From contig NZ_JAPELY010000004.1 in the NCBI RefSeq assembly GCF_026343295.1, positions 496,001 to 560,000 of the forward strand: a stretch of 64,000 nt of DNA. Reading direction: 5' to 3'. Numbering within the stretch: the stretch's first letter is position 1; the number at the start of each line of letters is the position of its first letter. The position numbers and the translations under genes are program-made. The notes beneath the pieces are model-generated. The model made no database searches. It was not told the origin of the DNA and saw only the letters and a program-made list of their open reading frames with translations. The stretch is from Streptomyces sp. NBC_00083 (GTDB lineage Bacteria; Actinomycetota; Actinomycetes; Streptomycetales; Streptomycetaceae). This document shows, piece after piece, positions 35,590-43,538 of this stretch.

Positions 35590-35629
35590 GCCTCACCCGG
35601 TGGACGGCAGGTTCAGGGAGTTGGGGACG

Positions 35630-37234
35630 ATGGCGACGGGGATATCAAAAGAGCAGGCTGCGGAGCCGGGGGTGAACGACGGGCCCCAGCCGCGCAGCGT
35701 ACGGGTCGTGCTGCTCGCGCTCATGATCGCGATGCTGCTCGCCATGCTCGACAACATGATCGTGAACACGGCGATGCCGACGATCGTGGGCGAACTCGGC
35801 GGCTTGGAGCACTTGTCCTGGGTCGTGACCGCCTACACGCTGGCCACCGCCGCCTCCACCCCGATCTGGGGCAAGCTCGGTGACATGTACGGGCGCAAGG
35901 GCGCCTTCCTCACCTCCATCGTGATCTTCCTGGCCGGCTCCGCGCTCAGCGGCATGGCCCAGGACATGAGCCAGCTCATCGGCTTCCGCGCCATCCAGGG
36001 CCTCGGCGCCGGCGGCCTCATGGTCGGCGTCATGGCGATCATCGGCGACCTCATCCCGCCCCGCGACCGCGGCAAGTACCAGGGCATGATGGCCGGCGTC
36101 ATGGCGCTCGCCATGATCGGCGGCCCGCTGGTCGGCGGCGCCATCACCGACCACCTCGGCTGGCGCTGGACCTTCTACATCAACATCCCGCTCGGCGCCG
36201 TCGCGCTCGCCATGGTCACCGCCGTGCTGCACCTGCCCAAGAAGCGGGCCCGCGGCCGGATCGACTACCTCGGCACGATCCTGCTGACCGTCGGCATCAC
36301 CTCGATCGTGCTCGTCACCACCTGGGGCGGCCAGCAGTACGCCTGGGGCTCCGCGATCATCATGGAGCTCATCGCGCTCGGCATCGCCTCGATCGTCGGC
36401 TTCCTCTTCGTCGAGACGAAGGCCGCCGAGCCGATCGTGCCGCTGCACATCTTCCGCAACCGCAACTTCTCGCTCATGTCCGGGATCGGCTTCCTCACCG
36501 GCTTCGTGATGTTCGGCGCGATGCTCTTCCTGCCGCTGTACCAGCAGTCCGTGCAGGGCGCCTCCGCCACCAACTCGGGCCTGCTGCTCCTGCCGATGCT
36601 GCTCTCGATGATGGCCGTCTCGCTGATCGCGGGCCGCGTCACCACCAACAGCGGCAAGTACAAGATCTTCCCGATCATGGGCGGCGCGCTGGTCGTGATC
36701 GGCCTGTTCCTCCTCTCCACGATGGACACCACCACGACCCGGTTCATGTCCGGCGTCTACATGGCGGTGCTCGGCGCGGGCATGGGCTTCCTGATGCAGA
36801 TCACGATGCTGGTCGCGCAGAACAGCGTCGAGATGAAGGACATGGGCGTCGCCTCGTCCTCCACGACCCTCTTCCGTACGCTCGGCTCGTCCTTCGGCGT
36901 CTCGATCATGGGCGCGATCTTCACCACCCGGGTCGGCGACGAGATGAAGCACCGGCTCGGCTCGGCCGCGTCCTCCGGTGCGGGCAACCTCGCCTCGGCG
37001 CAGCTGGACCACGCGAGCCTGCTGAAGCTGCCGGCGCCGGTGCGGGAGGCGTACCAGTACGCCGTCTCCTCCGGTACGCACGGGACGTTCCTGGTCGGTT
37101 CGATCATCGCGGTGGCCATGTTCGCGGCGGCGTTCTTCGTCAAGGAGGTCCCGCTGCGCGGGTCCGCCGCCCCGGCCCCGGGCAAGGAGCCGGCCCCGGA
37201 GGACGTGGCACCGCTGTCGGAGCCCGCGCTGTAG
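35630..37234 (+). CDS. MFS drug exporter, DHA2 (EmrB/QacA) family, 14 transmembrane segments
   Basis: A 534-residue transporter with 14 hydrophobic segments. Motif A is LGDMYGRKGAF (about residues 83-93), motif B is in GFRAIQGLGAGGLMVG and motif C in GVMALAMIGGPLVGG. The sequence LLAMLDNMIVNTAMPTIVGEL is the DHA2 motif D1. It should expel cationic or lipophilic drugs using the proton gradient. The ATG 35630 follows GGGAG; an in-frame ATG 42 bases upstream lies close to the operator. It is divergent from and probably repressed by the TetR gene at 34891. Confidence 0.92.
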   Translation: MATGISKEQAAEPGVNDGPQPRSVRVVLLALMIAMLLAMLDNMIVNTAMPTIVGELGGLEHLSWVVTAYTLATAASTPIWGKLGDMYGRKGAFLTSIVIFLAGSALSGMAQDMSQLIGFRAIQGLGAGGLMVGVMAIIGDLIPPRDRGKYQGMMAGVMALAMIGGPLVGGAITDHLGWRWTFYINIPLGAVALAMVTAVLHLPKKRARGRIDYLGTILLTVGITSIVLVTTWGGQQYAWGSAIIMELIALGIASIVGFLFVETKAAEPIVPLHIFRNRNFSLMSGIGFLTGFVMFGAMLFLPLYQQSVQGASATNSGLLLLPMLLSMMAVSLIAGRVTTNSGKYKIFPIMGGALVVIGLFLLSTMDTTTTRFMSGVYMAVLGAGMGFLMQITMLVAQNSVEMKDMGVASSSTTLFRTLGSSFGVSIMGAIFTTRVGDEMKHRLGSAASSGAGNLASAQLDHASLLKLPAPVREAYQYAVSSGTHGTFLVGSIIAVAMFAAAFFVKEVPLRGSAAPAPGKEPAPEDVAPLSEPAL

Positions 37235-37258
37235 TCACCGGCACCCCGCTGCGACCCC

Positions 37259-37306
37259 GCCGCCTCCCTGGTCCCGCCTGTGCGGGGCGGGGGAGGCGGC
37301 CTTTTT
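37259..37306 (+). terminator. Rho-independent terminator after the MFS gene
   Basis: GCCGCCTCCC (37259-37268) pairs with GGGAGGCGGC (37291-37300), followed by CTTTTT. The loop contains a second small stem (CCCGCC/GGCGGG). Confidence 0.85.
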
Positions 37307-37392
37307 CTTGTGCGGCCTCCTGCACCCCGCACGCTGCGGGCTGGGCTCAGCCTGTCCAGCTGCTCGACCCCGGCCCGTGCGGGCCACCTCAG

Positions 37393-37842
37393 CCGGTCCG
37401 GCGTTTGAGGACGAGCGCCGTTCAGGCGCGTTCGGGGTCTGGGGCGGAGCCCCAGCAACCCTGCCTTCGTCTGCGGGCCGTGCGGGGCTGGTCGCGCAGT
37501 TCCCCGCGCCCCCAGGTGGGCTGACGTTGGCGGTATGCCCAGGCTCGGCATCCTCAGCCCGTCCGGCGTTTGAGGACGAGGGCCGTTCAGGCCTGAAACG
37601 GGGTCTGGGGCGGAGCCCCAGGCGACCCCGCTTTCGTCTGCGGATCGTGCTGGCGTCTCGCGCAGTTCCCCGCGCCCCTAGTAGGGCACCCGGTGTCGCG
37701 TGCCAGCATGCACATACTCAGCCTGTCCGGCGTTTGAGGACGAGCGCCCTTCAGGCGCGAACGGGGTCTGGGGCGGAGCCCCAGCACGCCCGCCTTCGTG
37801 TGCGGGTCGTGCGGGGCTGGTCGCGCAGTTCCCCGCGCCCCT
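37393..37842. repeat. Cluster of interspersed repeats between MFS and cseC genes
   Basis: The 664 bases 37235-37898 hold no gene. After the MFS terminator there are three copies of element B (37393-37455, 37558-37621 and 37722-37784), each about 63 bp, starting with TCCGGCGTTTGAGGACGAG and ending with the hairpin GGGGCGGAGCCCCAG. Element A (GCGCAGTTCCCCGCGCCCC) occurs at 37494-37512, 37660-37679 and 37823-37842. The A and B elements alternate with a period of about 160 bp, so the block appears to have grown by duplication of an A+B unit. Confidence 0.8.
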
Positions 37843-37898
37843 GTAGGGCACCCGGCATCGGCATACCCAGCCCGTCCGGCGGTGTGGGCCGGGGCTGG

Positions 37899-39230
37899 CT
37901 ACGGGTTACGGGCGGGCTTTGACGACGGGGGCTGTACCGGGAAGCTGCCCGTGTTGGTCGGGGCGTGTTCCGGGAGCCAGAGGACCGCGATCGCGCCGCC
38001 GGCACCCGCACCCGCGCCGCCCTCGGGGGCGACGTTGCGGAAGGTGAGCCGGGCGCCGAGCACCCGGGCCTGGCCCGCGGCGATCGTCAGGCCGAGGCCG
38101 TGCCCGTTGCCCGCCCGGTCGCTGGACCCCGTGCGGAACCGGCTCGGTCCCTCGCGGAGCAGCGCCTCGGGGAAGCCGGCTCCGTGGTCGCGGACCCGTA
38201 CGACACGGCCCTCGACGGTGACCTCCACCGGCCCCCCGCCGTGCTTGGCGGCGTTGCCGAGGAGGTTGCCCAGGATGCGTTCGAGACGGCGCGGGTCGGT
38301 GGAGACCCAGGACTCGTGGACGACCCGTACCGTCGCCGCCGGGTCGAACGCCGCGACCCGCCGGCTGACGAACTCGCCCAGCGCGATGTCCTGCAGCTCG
38401 GCCCGCTCGGACGCGCTGTCGAGCCGGGCGACCTCCAGGACGTCCTCGACCAGGGTGCGCATGGCCTGCGCGCGGTTGCGTACCAGCTCGGTGGGGCGGC
38501 CCGGAGGCAGCAGCTCGGCGGCGGTGAGCAGCCCGGTGACCGGGGTGCGCAGCTCGTGCGCGATGTCCGCGGTGACCCGGCGCTCGGCCTCGATGCGCTC
38601 CTGGAGCGCGTCGGTGAGCGCGTCGACGGCGCGGGCGAGCTCATCGGTCTCGTCACGTACGAAGCCGCCGATGGCGTCCCGCACCCGGACCTCCGTATTG
38701 CCCTCGGCGACCTTGCCCGCCGCGTCGGCCGCCTTGCGCAGCCGGCGCGAGATCTGGCCGCCGATGAGGATGCCGAGGGCGCAGCCGCCGAAGACCACCG
38801 CGACCGAGCCGATGACGAGGGCGCGGTCGAGGTCGGCCATCACGTTGGAGCTGCGGTCGGTGAAGGTGGAGTGCAGCGACAGGACGTCGCCGTTGCCCAC
38901 GGGCACCGCGGCCCAGATGTCGGGCGGCCCGCTGCCGCGTTCCTGCACGGAGGAGACCTTGCGCCCCTGGAGCGCCTTGGTCTTGAGGGTGACCGGCAGC
39001 GCGGGATCGTTCAGCTTGGTGCCGAAGCGGACCCGCTTGTTGCTGGTCTCGTAGTAGTTCTGCGCGAAGTTGAGCCGTTCCATCTGCACTTCGCGGGCGT
39101 TGTCGAGCATCGAGACCCGGGCGGCGTTGTGCACGACGAGGCTCAGCGCCATCACGGTGAGCGCGCCGACCGCCGTGATCGCGATGCTGATCTTCCAGCG
39201 GACGCCGGTGCGCAGGGAGGGGCGCCTCAT
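37899..39230 (-). CDS. cseC: CseC, membrane sensor histidine kinase of the cell-envelope stress system
   Basis: A 443-residue HisKA kinase. Transmembrane segments at about 13-34 and 137-158 enclose an extracellular sensor of about 100 residues. A HAMP region (160-215) leads to the phospho-acceptor H225 in ADIAHELRTPVTG. The ATPase domain has ILGNLLGNAAKHGGG (N), RVRDHGAGF (G1) and GNGHGLGLTI (G2). The order sigE-cseA-cseB-cseC identifies it as the kinase that responds to cell-wall damage and drives sigE transcription in S. coelicolor. The ATG 39230 follows AGGAG; the same start is duplicated 107 bases upstream (see 39227-39337). Confidence 0.9.
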   Translation of the reverse strand: MRRPSLRTGVRWKISIAITAVGALTVMALSLVVHNAARVSMLDNAREVQMERLNFAQNYYETSNKRVRFGTKLNDPALPVTLKTKALQGRKVSSVQERGSGPPDIWAAVPVGNGDVLSLHSTFTDRSSNVMADLDRALVIGSVAVVFGGCALGILIGGQISRRLRKAADAAGKVAEGNTEVRVRDAIGGFVRDETDELARAVDALTDALQERIEAERRVTADIAHELRTPVTGLLTAAELLPPGRPTELVRNRAQAMRTLVEDVLEVARLDSASERAELQDIALGEFVSRRVAAFDPAATVRVVHESWVSTDPRRLERILGNLLGNAAKHGGGPVEVTVEGRVVRVRDHGAGFPEALLREGPSRFRTGSSDRAGNGHGLGLTIAAGQARVLGARLTFRNVAPEGGAGAGAGGAIAVLWLPEHAPTNTGSFPVQPPSSKPARNP

Positions 39231-39337
39231 GCGAGGTTCTCCTGTTGGGCTCGGAGGGGGTCGCGGCCGGGGGTCCGGGGGTTGGCCCCCGGGTGGTACA
39301 GGCAGCGGACGCCGGTGCGCAGGGAGGGGCGCCTCAT
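39227..39337 (-). repeat. 35-bp duplication of the cseC start with a decoy 36-codon frame
   Basis: Bases 39303-39337 are an exact copy of 39196-39230, the first 12 codons of cseC (MRRPSLRTGVR...). Translation from the copied ATG at 39337 gives a 36-residue peptide whose TGA (39229-39227) overlaps the real cseC ATG as ATGA. The copy has its own ribosome site (GAGGGA), and the cseB stop is eight bases upstream of it. It may be a duplication scar or an upstream frame that couples cseB to cseC. Confidence 0.75.
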
Positions 39338-39344
39338 CTGTCCC

Positions 39345-40049
39345 TCATGCCTTCAACTTGTAGCCGAAGCCACGGACGGTCTCGATCCGGTCCTGCCCGA
39401 TCTTGGTGCGGAGCCGCTGCACATGGACGTCGACGACCCGGGTGTCGCCGCCCCACCCGTAGTCCCAGACCCGCTCCAGGAGCTTGTCGCGGGAGAGGAC
39501 CGTGCCGGGCGCCGAGGAGAATTCGAGCAGCAGCCGCATCTCGGTCGGCGTGAGGGCGACGGTGTCGCCGCCCTTGCGGACCTCCATGCCCTCGGTGTCG
39601 ATCTCGATGTCGCCGAAGGCGAGCACCCCGCGCTCGGGCGCCTCGTCGGAGGTCTCGGTGGCGGCGCCGGGGCCGCCCGCGTGACCGAAGCGGCGCAGCA
39701 CGGCACGGATCCGGGCGACCAGGACGGCGCCGTCGAAGGGCTTGGTGACGTAGTCGTCCGCGCCGGCCTCCAGGCCGAGGACGACGTCGATGGAGTCGGC
39801 GCGCGCGGAGAGCATGATCACCGGCACGGTCGACTCGTCACGGATCCGGCGGCACAGACTGACCCCGTCGAGGCCCGGCAGCATCACGTCGAGCAGCGCG
39901 ATGTCCGGCCGGTCGGCGCGGAACGCCTCAAGACCGGAGAGCCCGTCGGGCATGGCGGTCACGGTGAAGCCGTCCCGCTCAAGGGCGAGCTGGGTGGCTT
40001 CACGGATGACGTCGTCGTCCTCGACGAACAGGACATGGGTTTCGGCCAT
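39345..40049 (-). CDS. cseB: CseB, OmpR-type response regulator
   Basis: A 234-residue response regulator. The receiver domain has E10/D11, phosphorylation site D54 in IALLDVMLPGLDG and the Lys in DDYVTKPFDGAVL. The C-terminal OmpR winged helix has VALTPTEMRLLLEFS and SRDKLLERVWDYGWGGDTRVVDVHVQRLRTK, split over about residues 170-220. CseB is phosphorylated by CseC and activates the sigE promoter in S. coelicolor. It lies between cseA and cseC on the minus strand. Confidence 0.93.
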   Translation of the reverse strand: MAETHVLFVEDDDVIREATQLALERDGFTVTAMPDGLSGLEAFRADRPDIALLDVMLPGLDGVSLCRRIRDESTVPVIMLSARADSIDVVLGLEAGADDYVTKPFDGAVLVARIRAVLRRFGHAGGPGAATETSDEAPERGVLAFGDIEIDTEGMEVRKGGDTVALTPTEMRLLLEFSSAPGTVLSRDKLLERVWDYGWGGDTRVVDVHVQRLRTKIGQDRIETVRGFGYKLKA

Positions 40050-40198
40050 CGCGCTGCTCTCTCAGTTCTCCGGCTCAGTTCTCCGGCGGTCCGTTCTCCG
40101 GCGGTCCGTTCCGGCGCCCCGCGGTCGGGCCGGGGCTCCGGACGCAGTACCAGTCTGCGGCATGCCCGCCCCGGCGCCCGACGCCCCCGGCGGCCGGG

Positions 40199-40876
40199 TC
40201 AGGGAGTGGCGGGCACGGGCGCGCTGGTCCCGCCGTCGCCGACGGCCTTGCTGTAGTCGTTCTCGACCTGGCTCTGCTGGGCGAACTTACCGCTCGCGCC
40301 GCCCGACCAGTGATAGGTCGTCACGACCTCGCTCGACGCGAAGGCGGGCTTGTCGCCCGGCGCGTACATCTGCCGGGTCACCACCAGGTCGCCCCGGTCG
40401 ATCTCGGCGTAGACGGGGGTCTCCTCGGCGGTGAAGACGTTGTCGTACGAGGACGAGGTGCCCGCGGTGCCGCCCGCGCGGTACACATAGGCGCCGAGAC
40501 CCACGGCGTCCGCGCAGTTCATGACGTTCACGATGACGTCCTGCCCGGTGGTGCCGGTCAGGTGCCCGTACGTCACGTCGATGGGGTACTCGTCCTTGGT
40601 GCAGGGCTTGAGCTGCGCCTTCACCCGGGCGCTGACCTTCGGGTCGGCCTTGAGCAGCCGCACCGGATCGACCTTCTCGAAGGGCGCGGGGCTCGACACG
40701 CTCGGCGACGGAGTCGCGTGGGCCACCTTGTCGGGCTGGGCGGCCTCGCCCTCGTCCCGGGTGCCGGTACCGCCCGTGGAACAGCCGGTCATGAACAGCC
40801 CGAGGGCGGAGATCCCGGCCAGTGCCGTGGTCCCCGCCGTCAAAGCGCTCCCCCTGTGCCTGCTCAGGCCGCGCAC
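40199..40876 (-). CDS. cseA: CseA, lipoprotein that modulates SigE signalling
   Basis: A 225-residue lipoprotein starting at GTG 40876. The signal sequence ends FMTGC32, a lipobox, followed by a Ser/Pro-rich tether. The secreted domain has LKPCTKDEYPIDVTYGHLTG, VMNCADAVGLGAYVYRAGG and YHWSGGASGKFAQQSQVEN; the two Cys may form a disulphide. The start lies within the end of sigE (13-base overlap), which couples translation. CseA dampens the envelope stress response in S. coelicolor. A TTG start inside the signal peptide is possible but less likely. Confidence 0.88.
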   Translation of the reverse strand: MRGLSRHRGSALTAGTTALAGISALGLFMTGCSTGGTGTRDEGEAAQPDKVAHATPSPSVSSPAPFEKVDPVRLLKADPKVSARVKAQLKPCTKDEYPIDVTYGHLTGTTGQDVIVNVMNCADAVGLGAYVYRAGGTAGTSSSYDNVFTAEETPVYAEIDRGDLVVTRQMYAPGDKPAFASSEVVTTYHWSGGASGKFAQQSQVENDYSKAVGDGGTSAPVPATP

Positions 40877-41421
40877 CGCTCCCGCCCCTTTACGTCGCCC
40901 GTGTAACCGTGCTCCAGCGCACGGAAGTCCAGCTCGCGGCTCTCCAGCTCCTGGCGGAGCCGGGCCAGCGCCCGGTGCAGCGTGCTCTTGACCGTGCCGG
41001 CCGACATGCCGAGGGCCGCGGCCGTCTCCTCGGTGCTCATCTGCTCCCAGTGTCGCAGCACGACGACGCTGCGCTGCTTGGGGGCCAGGACCTTGAGGAC
41101 GTCCATGAGCAGGGCGCGGTCGGCGCGCTGCTCGGAGCCGTCCTCGACGCGGGCGTCCGGCAGCTGCTCGGTCGGCACCTCTTCGAGCTTGCGCGCCCGC
41201 CACCACTCGGTCCGAGTGTTGATCATGACGCGGCGCAGGTAGGCGTCGGCGAGCGTCTTGTCGGCGATGCCGTCCCAGCGGCCGTAGGTGCGGGCCAGCG
41301 CGGTCTGGAGGAGGTCCTGCGCGTCCACCGGGTCCGGAACCAGTCGCCTGGCACTCCGCAGCAGCGCGTCCTGCCGGGTGCGTACGTACTCCTCGAACTC
41401 AAGCACCTCGCCCTGCGCCAT
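40864..41421 (-). CDS. sigE: SigE, ECF sigma factor for cell-envelope stress
   Basis: A 185-residue ECF sigma factor. Region 2 has EEYVRTRQDALLRSARRLV and DAQDLLQTALARTYGRWDGI; region 4 has LAPKQRSVVVLRHWEQMSTEETAAALGMS and GTVKSTLHRALARLRQEL. The ATG 41421 has GGAGG nine bases upstream; a TTG six bases earlier is too close to that site. There is no anti-sigma gene; in this system control is by transcription through CseB-CseC. SigE governs cell-wall genes. The gene leads the minus-strand operon sigE-cseA-cseB-cseC. Confidence 0.93.
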   Translation of the reverse strand: MAQGEVLEFEEYVRTRQDALLRSARRLVPDPVDAQDLLQTALARTYGRWDGIADKTLADAYLRRVMINTRTEWWRARKLEEVPTEQLPDARVEDGSEQRADRALLMDVLKVLAPKQRSVVVLRHWEQMSTEETAAALGMSAGTVKSTLHRALARLRQELESRELDFRALEHGYTGDVKGRERCAA

Positions 41422-41729
41422 ACCCAACCGCCTCCGTCGTCCCCGTGAGCTGGTCCCGCTCGTCCCTGCTGGTCGCTTACGGGAATGAAGCTACGGACGA
41501 CTTGTCACGGGCCTGTGCGGAGGAGCCGTCGGCCGACGCACGGTGAGCCATCGGTTGTGTAACAGCCGAGGTTTACCGCCGTTTTCCAGGGGTAACGGCG
41601 CTCTTCCGGACGTTACGGGCGCAGATGGACAACGGTGTCGGCAACGGTGTCGGCAACGATGTCAACGGGGTTCGGACAACGGTGTCGAGGGCCCGCGGGG
41701 AGCCCGGCCCCGGGAGGGCCGGGGTTCCG
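41422..41729. promoter_or_regulatory. sigE promoter region and mutY downstream hairpin
   Basis: No gene is seen in these 308 bases. The hairpin CCCGGCCC-N5-GGGCCGGG (41703-41723) follows mutY and probably ends its transcript. CAACGGTGTCGG is repeated in tandem at 41630-41653, with a diverged copy after it and another at 41678-41689. The sigE promoter must lie between these repeats and 41421; TAGCTT on the minus strand near 41494 is a possible -10 but no good -35 was found. Confidence 0.45.
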
Positions 41730-42671
41730 TCAGGACTGGGGCAGCCGGTACAAGCCGCCCTCAAGGGGCTCCACGAGGCCGTCCGCGACCAGGCCGTCGA
41801 GCGCGCGGGCCCGCTGCACCGGCTCGTGCCACACCGCGTCGAGCGCCGCCTGCGGCACCGAACCGGTGGCCTCCCGCAACACCGCGAGCAGCCGGCCGCG
41901 TACCTGCCGGTCGGTGCCCGCGTACGTCTGGCCGCGGCGCGCGGGGCCCTCGTGCGCGGGCTTCCCGGCCAGCCGCCAGGCGCACCGCCCGGCGATCGGG
42001 CAGCGCACGCACGTCTCGTTCTTCGCGGTGCACACCAGCGCGCCGAGCTCCATGGAGGCCGCCGCCCAGCGGGCCGCGGTGACGTCGTCCTCGGGAAGCA
42101 GGGCGCGGGCGAGCCGGCGCTCGGCGGCGGTGGTCGCGGTCGGCGGGTACTGCACACCGGTCACGGCGCGCGCGAAGACCCGGCGCACATTCGTGTCCAG
42201 CACGGCATGGCGCTGTCCGTACGCGAAGGAGGCGACCGCGGCGGCCGTGTACTCGCCGATGCCGGGCAGCGCAAGGAGCTGGGCGTGGTCGGACGGTACG
42301 TCGCCGCCGTGGCGTTCCGTTATGGCGAGGGCCGCGCCGTGCAGGCGCAGCGCCCGGCGCGGATAGCCGAGCCGGCCCCAGGCGCGGACCGCCTCGCCGG
42401 GGGCGTCGGCGGCCAGGTCGGCCGGGCGCGGCCAGCGCGCCAGCCACTGCTCGTACACCGGCAGGACCCGGCTGACGGGGGTCTGCTGGAGCATGAACTC
42501 GCTGACCATCACGCCCCAGGCGCCCGCTTCGGGGCGGCGCCAGGGCAGGTCGCGGGCGTGCTCGCCGAACCATCCGATGACGGATTCGTGGAGGACGGCG
42601 GGCTCGGTCGTCTCGGTCGTGGACACGGGGGACACGGGGGACACGGGGGGCGTCGTCGGCAGAATGTTCAT
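41730..42671 (-). CDS. mutY: A/G-specific adenine DNA glycosylase
   Basis: A 313-residue base-excision repair enzyme that removes adenine opposite 8-oxoguanine. Catalytic E58 is in MVSEFMLQQTPVSRV, the helix-hairpin-helix is LPGIGEYTAAAV (135-146) and the catalytic Asp is D159 in VLDTNVRR. The [4Fe-4S] cluster cysteines are C214, C221, C224 and C230 (C-x6-C-x2-C-x5-C). It is shorter than E. coli MutY, and the C-terminal NUDIX-like domain is reduced. The N-terminal 20 residues contain three PVS repeats encoded by a GGGGGACAC triplication. Confidence 0.92.
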   Translation of the reverse strand: MNILPTTPPVSPVSPVSTTETTEPAVLHESVIGWFGEHARDLPWRRPEAGAWGVMVSEFMLQQTPVSRVLPVYEQWLARWPRPADLAADAPGEAVRAWGRLGYPRRALRLHGAALAITERHGGDVPSDHAQLLALPGIGEYTAAAVASFAYGQRHAVLDTNVRRVFARAVTGVQYPPTATTAAERRLARALLPEDDVTAARWAAASMELGALVCTAKNETCVRCPIAGRCAWRLAGKPAHEGPARRGQTYAGTDRQVRGRLLAVLREATGSVPQAALDAVWHEPVQRARALDGLVADGLVEPLEGGLYRLPQS

Positions 42672-42723
42672 CGCAGAGCCGATCCTGGCACGACCGGCCG
42701 TCGAAGGGGGCGCGCGGTGCGCC

Positions 42724-43350
42724 TCAGCGGCGTGCGTGCTGCCTGGCGTGCACACGTGCGCCGGGTCCCGCGAACCACGCGACCGCCGACACCTCACTCG
42801 TACGCATCGACTCGGCCAGCCTCCGCACCGGCCGCGTGCCCGCCTTGACGACGAGCAGCGCGATCAGCGAGCCGAGGATCAGGCCGACCGCCACGTCGTG
42901 CGGGTAGTGCACCCCGACGAAGACCCGCGAGAAGGCCATGGCGAGCGCCATCGGCACGGTGAGCATCCAGATCCGCGACCACGCGAGGGCGAGGCCGACG
43001 GCGGCGGCGCCCGCGATGGTGGCGTGGTTGGAGGGGAACGACCAGTCGCCGTGGGCGGGGCAGGCGATCAGCGAGGTCGCCGCGCCCGCCACGGCCCGGC
43101 AGGGCCGCTCCTCGTCGATCAGCGACTTGATCACCTCGCTGCACACGTAGGCGGCGGCCGTCGCGAGGGGCGCGAGCAGGGCCAGGGCGAACGACGTCGT
43201 GTCCCTGCGGCGGGCCCGCCACCAGGCGCAGACGAACAGCACGCCGAAGAGCAGCAGGCCGAGCTCCGTCCAGACCTCGACGAAGCTCTGCACCCAGGAC
43301 GGCATGTCGTGGGCGAAGTCGGTGATGTTGCGGTAGAGCTCACTATCCAT
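42724..43350 (-). CDS. PAP2-family membrane phosphatase
   Basis: A 208-residue integral membrane protein with about five to six hydrophobic segments. The three phosphatase motifs are intact: K75...R82-P83 (KSLIDEERP), PSNH (106-109) and SRVFVGVHYPHD (141-152). Members dephosphorylate undecaprenyl pyrophosphate or phosphatidic acid. ATG 43350 (MDSELYRN) is preferred since an upstream extension lacks similarity. It lies 52 bases upstream of mutY on the same strand. A cell-wall lipid-carrier role would fit the nearby sigE system, but that is inference. Confidence 0.85.
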   Translation of the reverse strand: MDSELYRNITDFAHDMPSWVQSFVEVWTELGLLLFGVLFVCAWWRARRRDTTSFALALLAPLATAAAYVCSEVIKSLIDEERPCRAVAGAATSLIACPAHGDWSFPSNHATIAGAAAVGLALAWSRIWMLTVPMALAMAFSRVFVGVHYPHDVAVGLILGSLIALLVVKAGTRPVRRLAESMRTSEVSAVAWFAGPGARVHARQHARR

Positions 43351-43538
43351 GGTGACGGACAGTATGAATGATGAAGGAGCGGCGACCACGAGCCGACCAC
43401 CCGGTGGCCGCCGGGCGACGGGAACATGACATCCCCGGCGCGGACGCGGGCCGCTCCGGGATGATGATCCGCAAAACTTGCGCGGAGTAGCGGCGGGTGG
43501 GGCGGGAGTTGGCGCCGATCTCTCGTAAGGTTCGGTGC

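Noticed and set aside
37393..37842. Insertion-sequence remnant
   Set aside because: Repeats are short, hairpin-bearing and have no transposase fragment or terminal inverted repeats of IS type.
40864..41427. TTG start for SigE six bases before the ATG
   Set aside because: It leaves only three bases after GGAGG, too close for initiation; ATG 41421 has normal spacing.
41625..42848. Plus-strand frame of 407 codons beginning MDNGVGNGVGNDV
   Set aside because: It starts in short tandem repeats and is otherwise antisense to mutY, with no recognisable domain.
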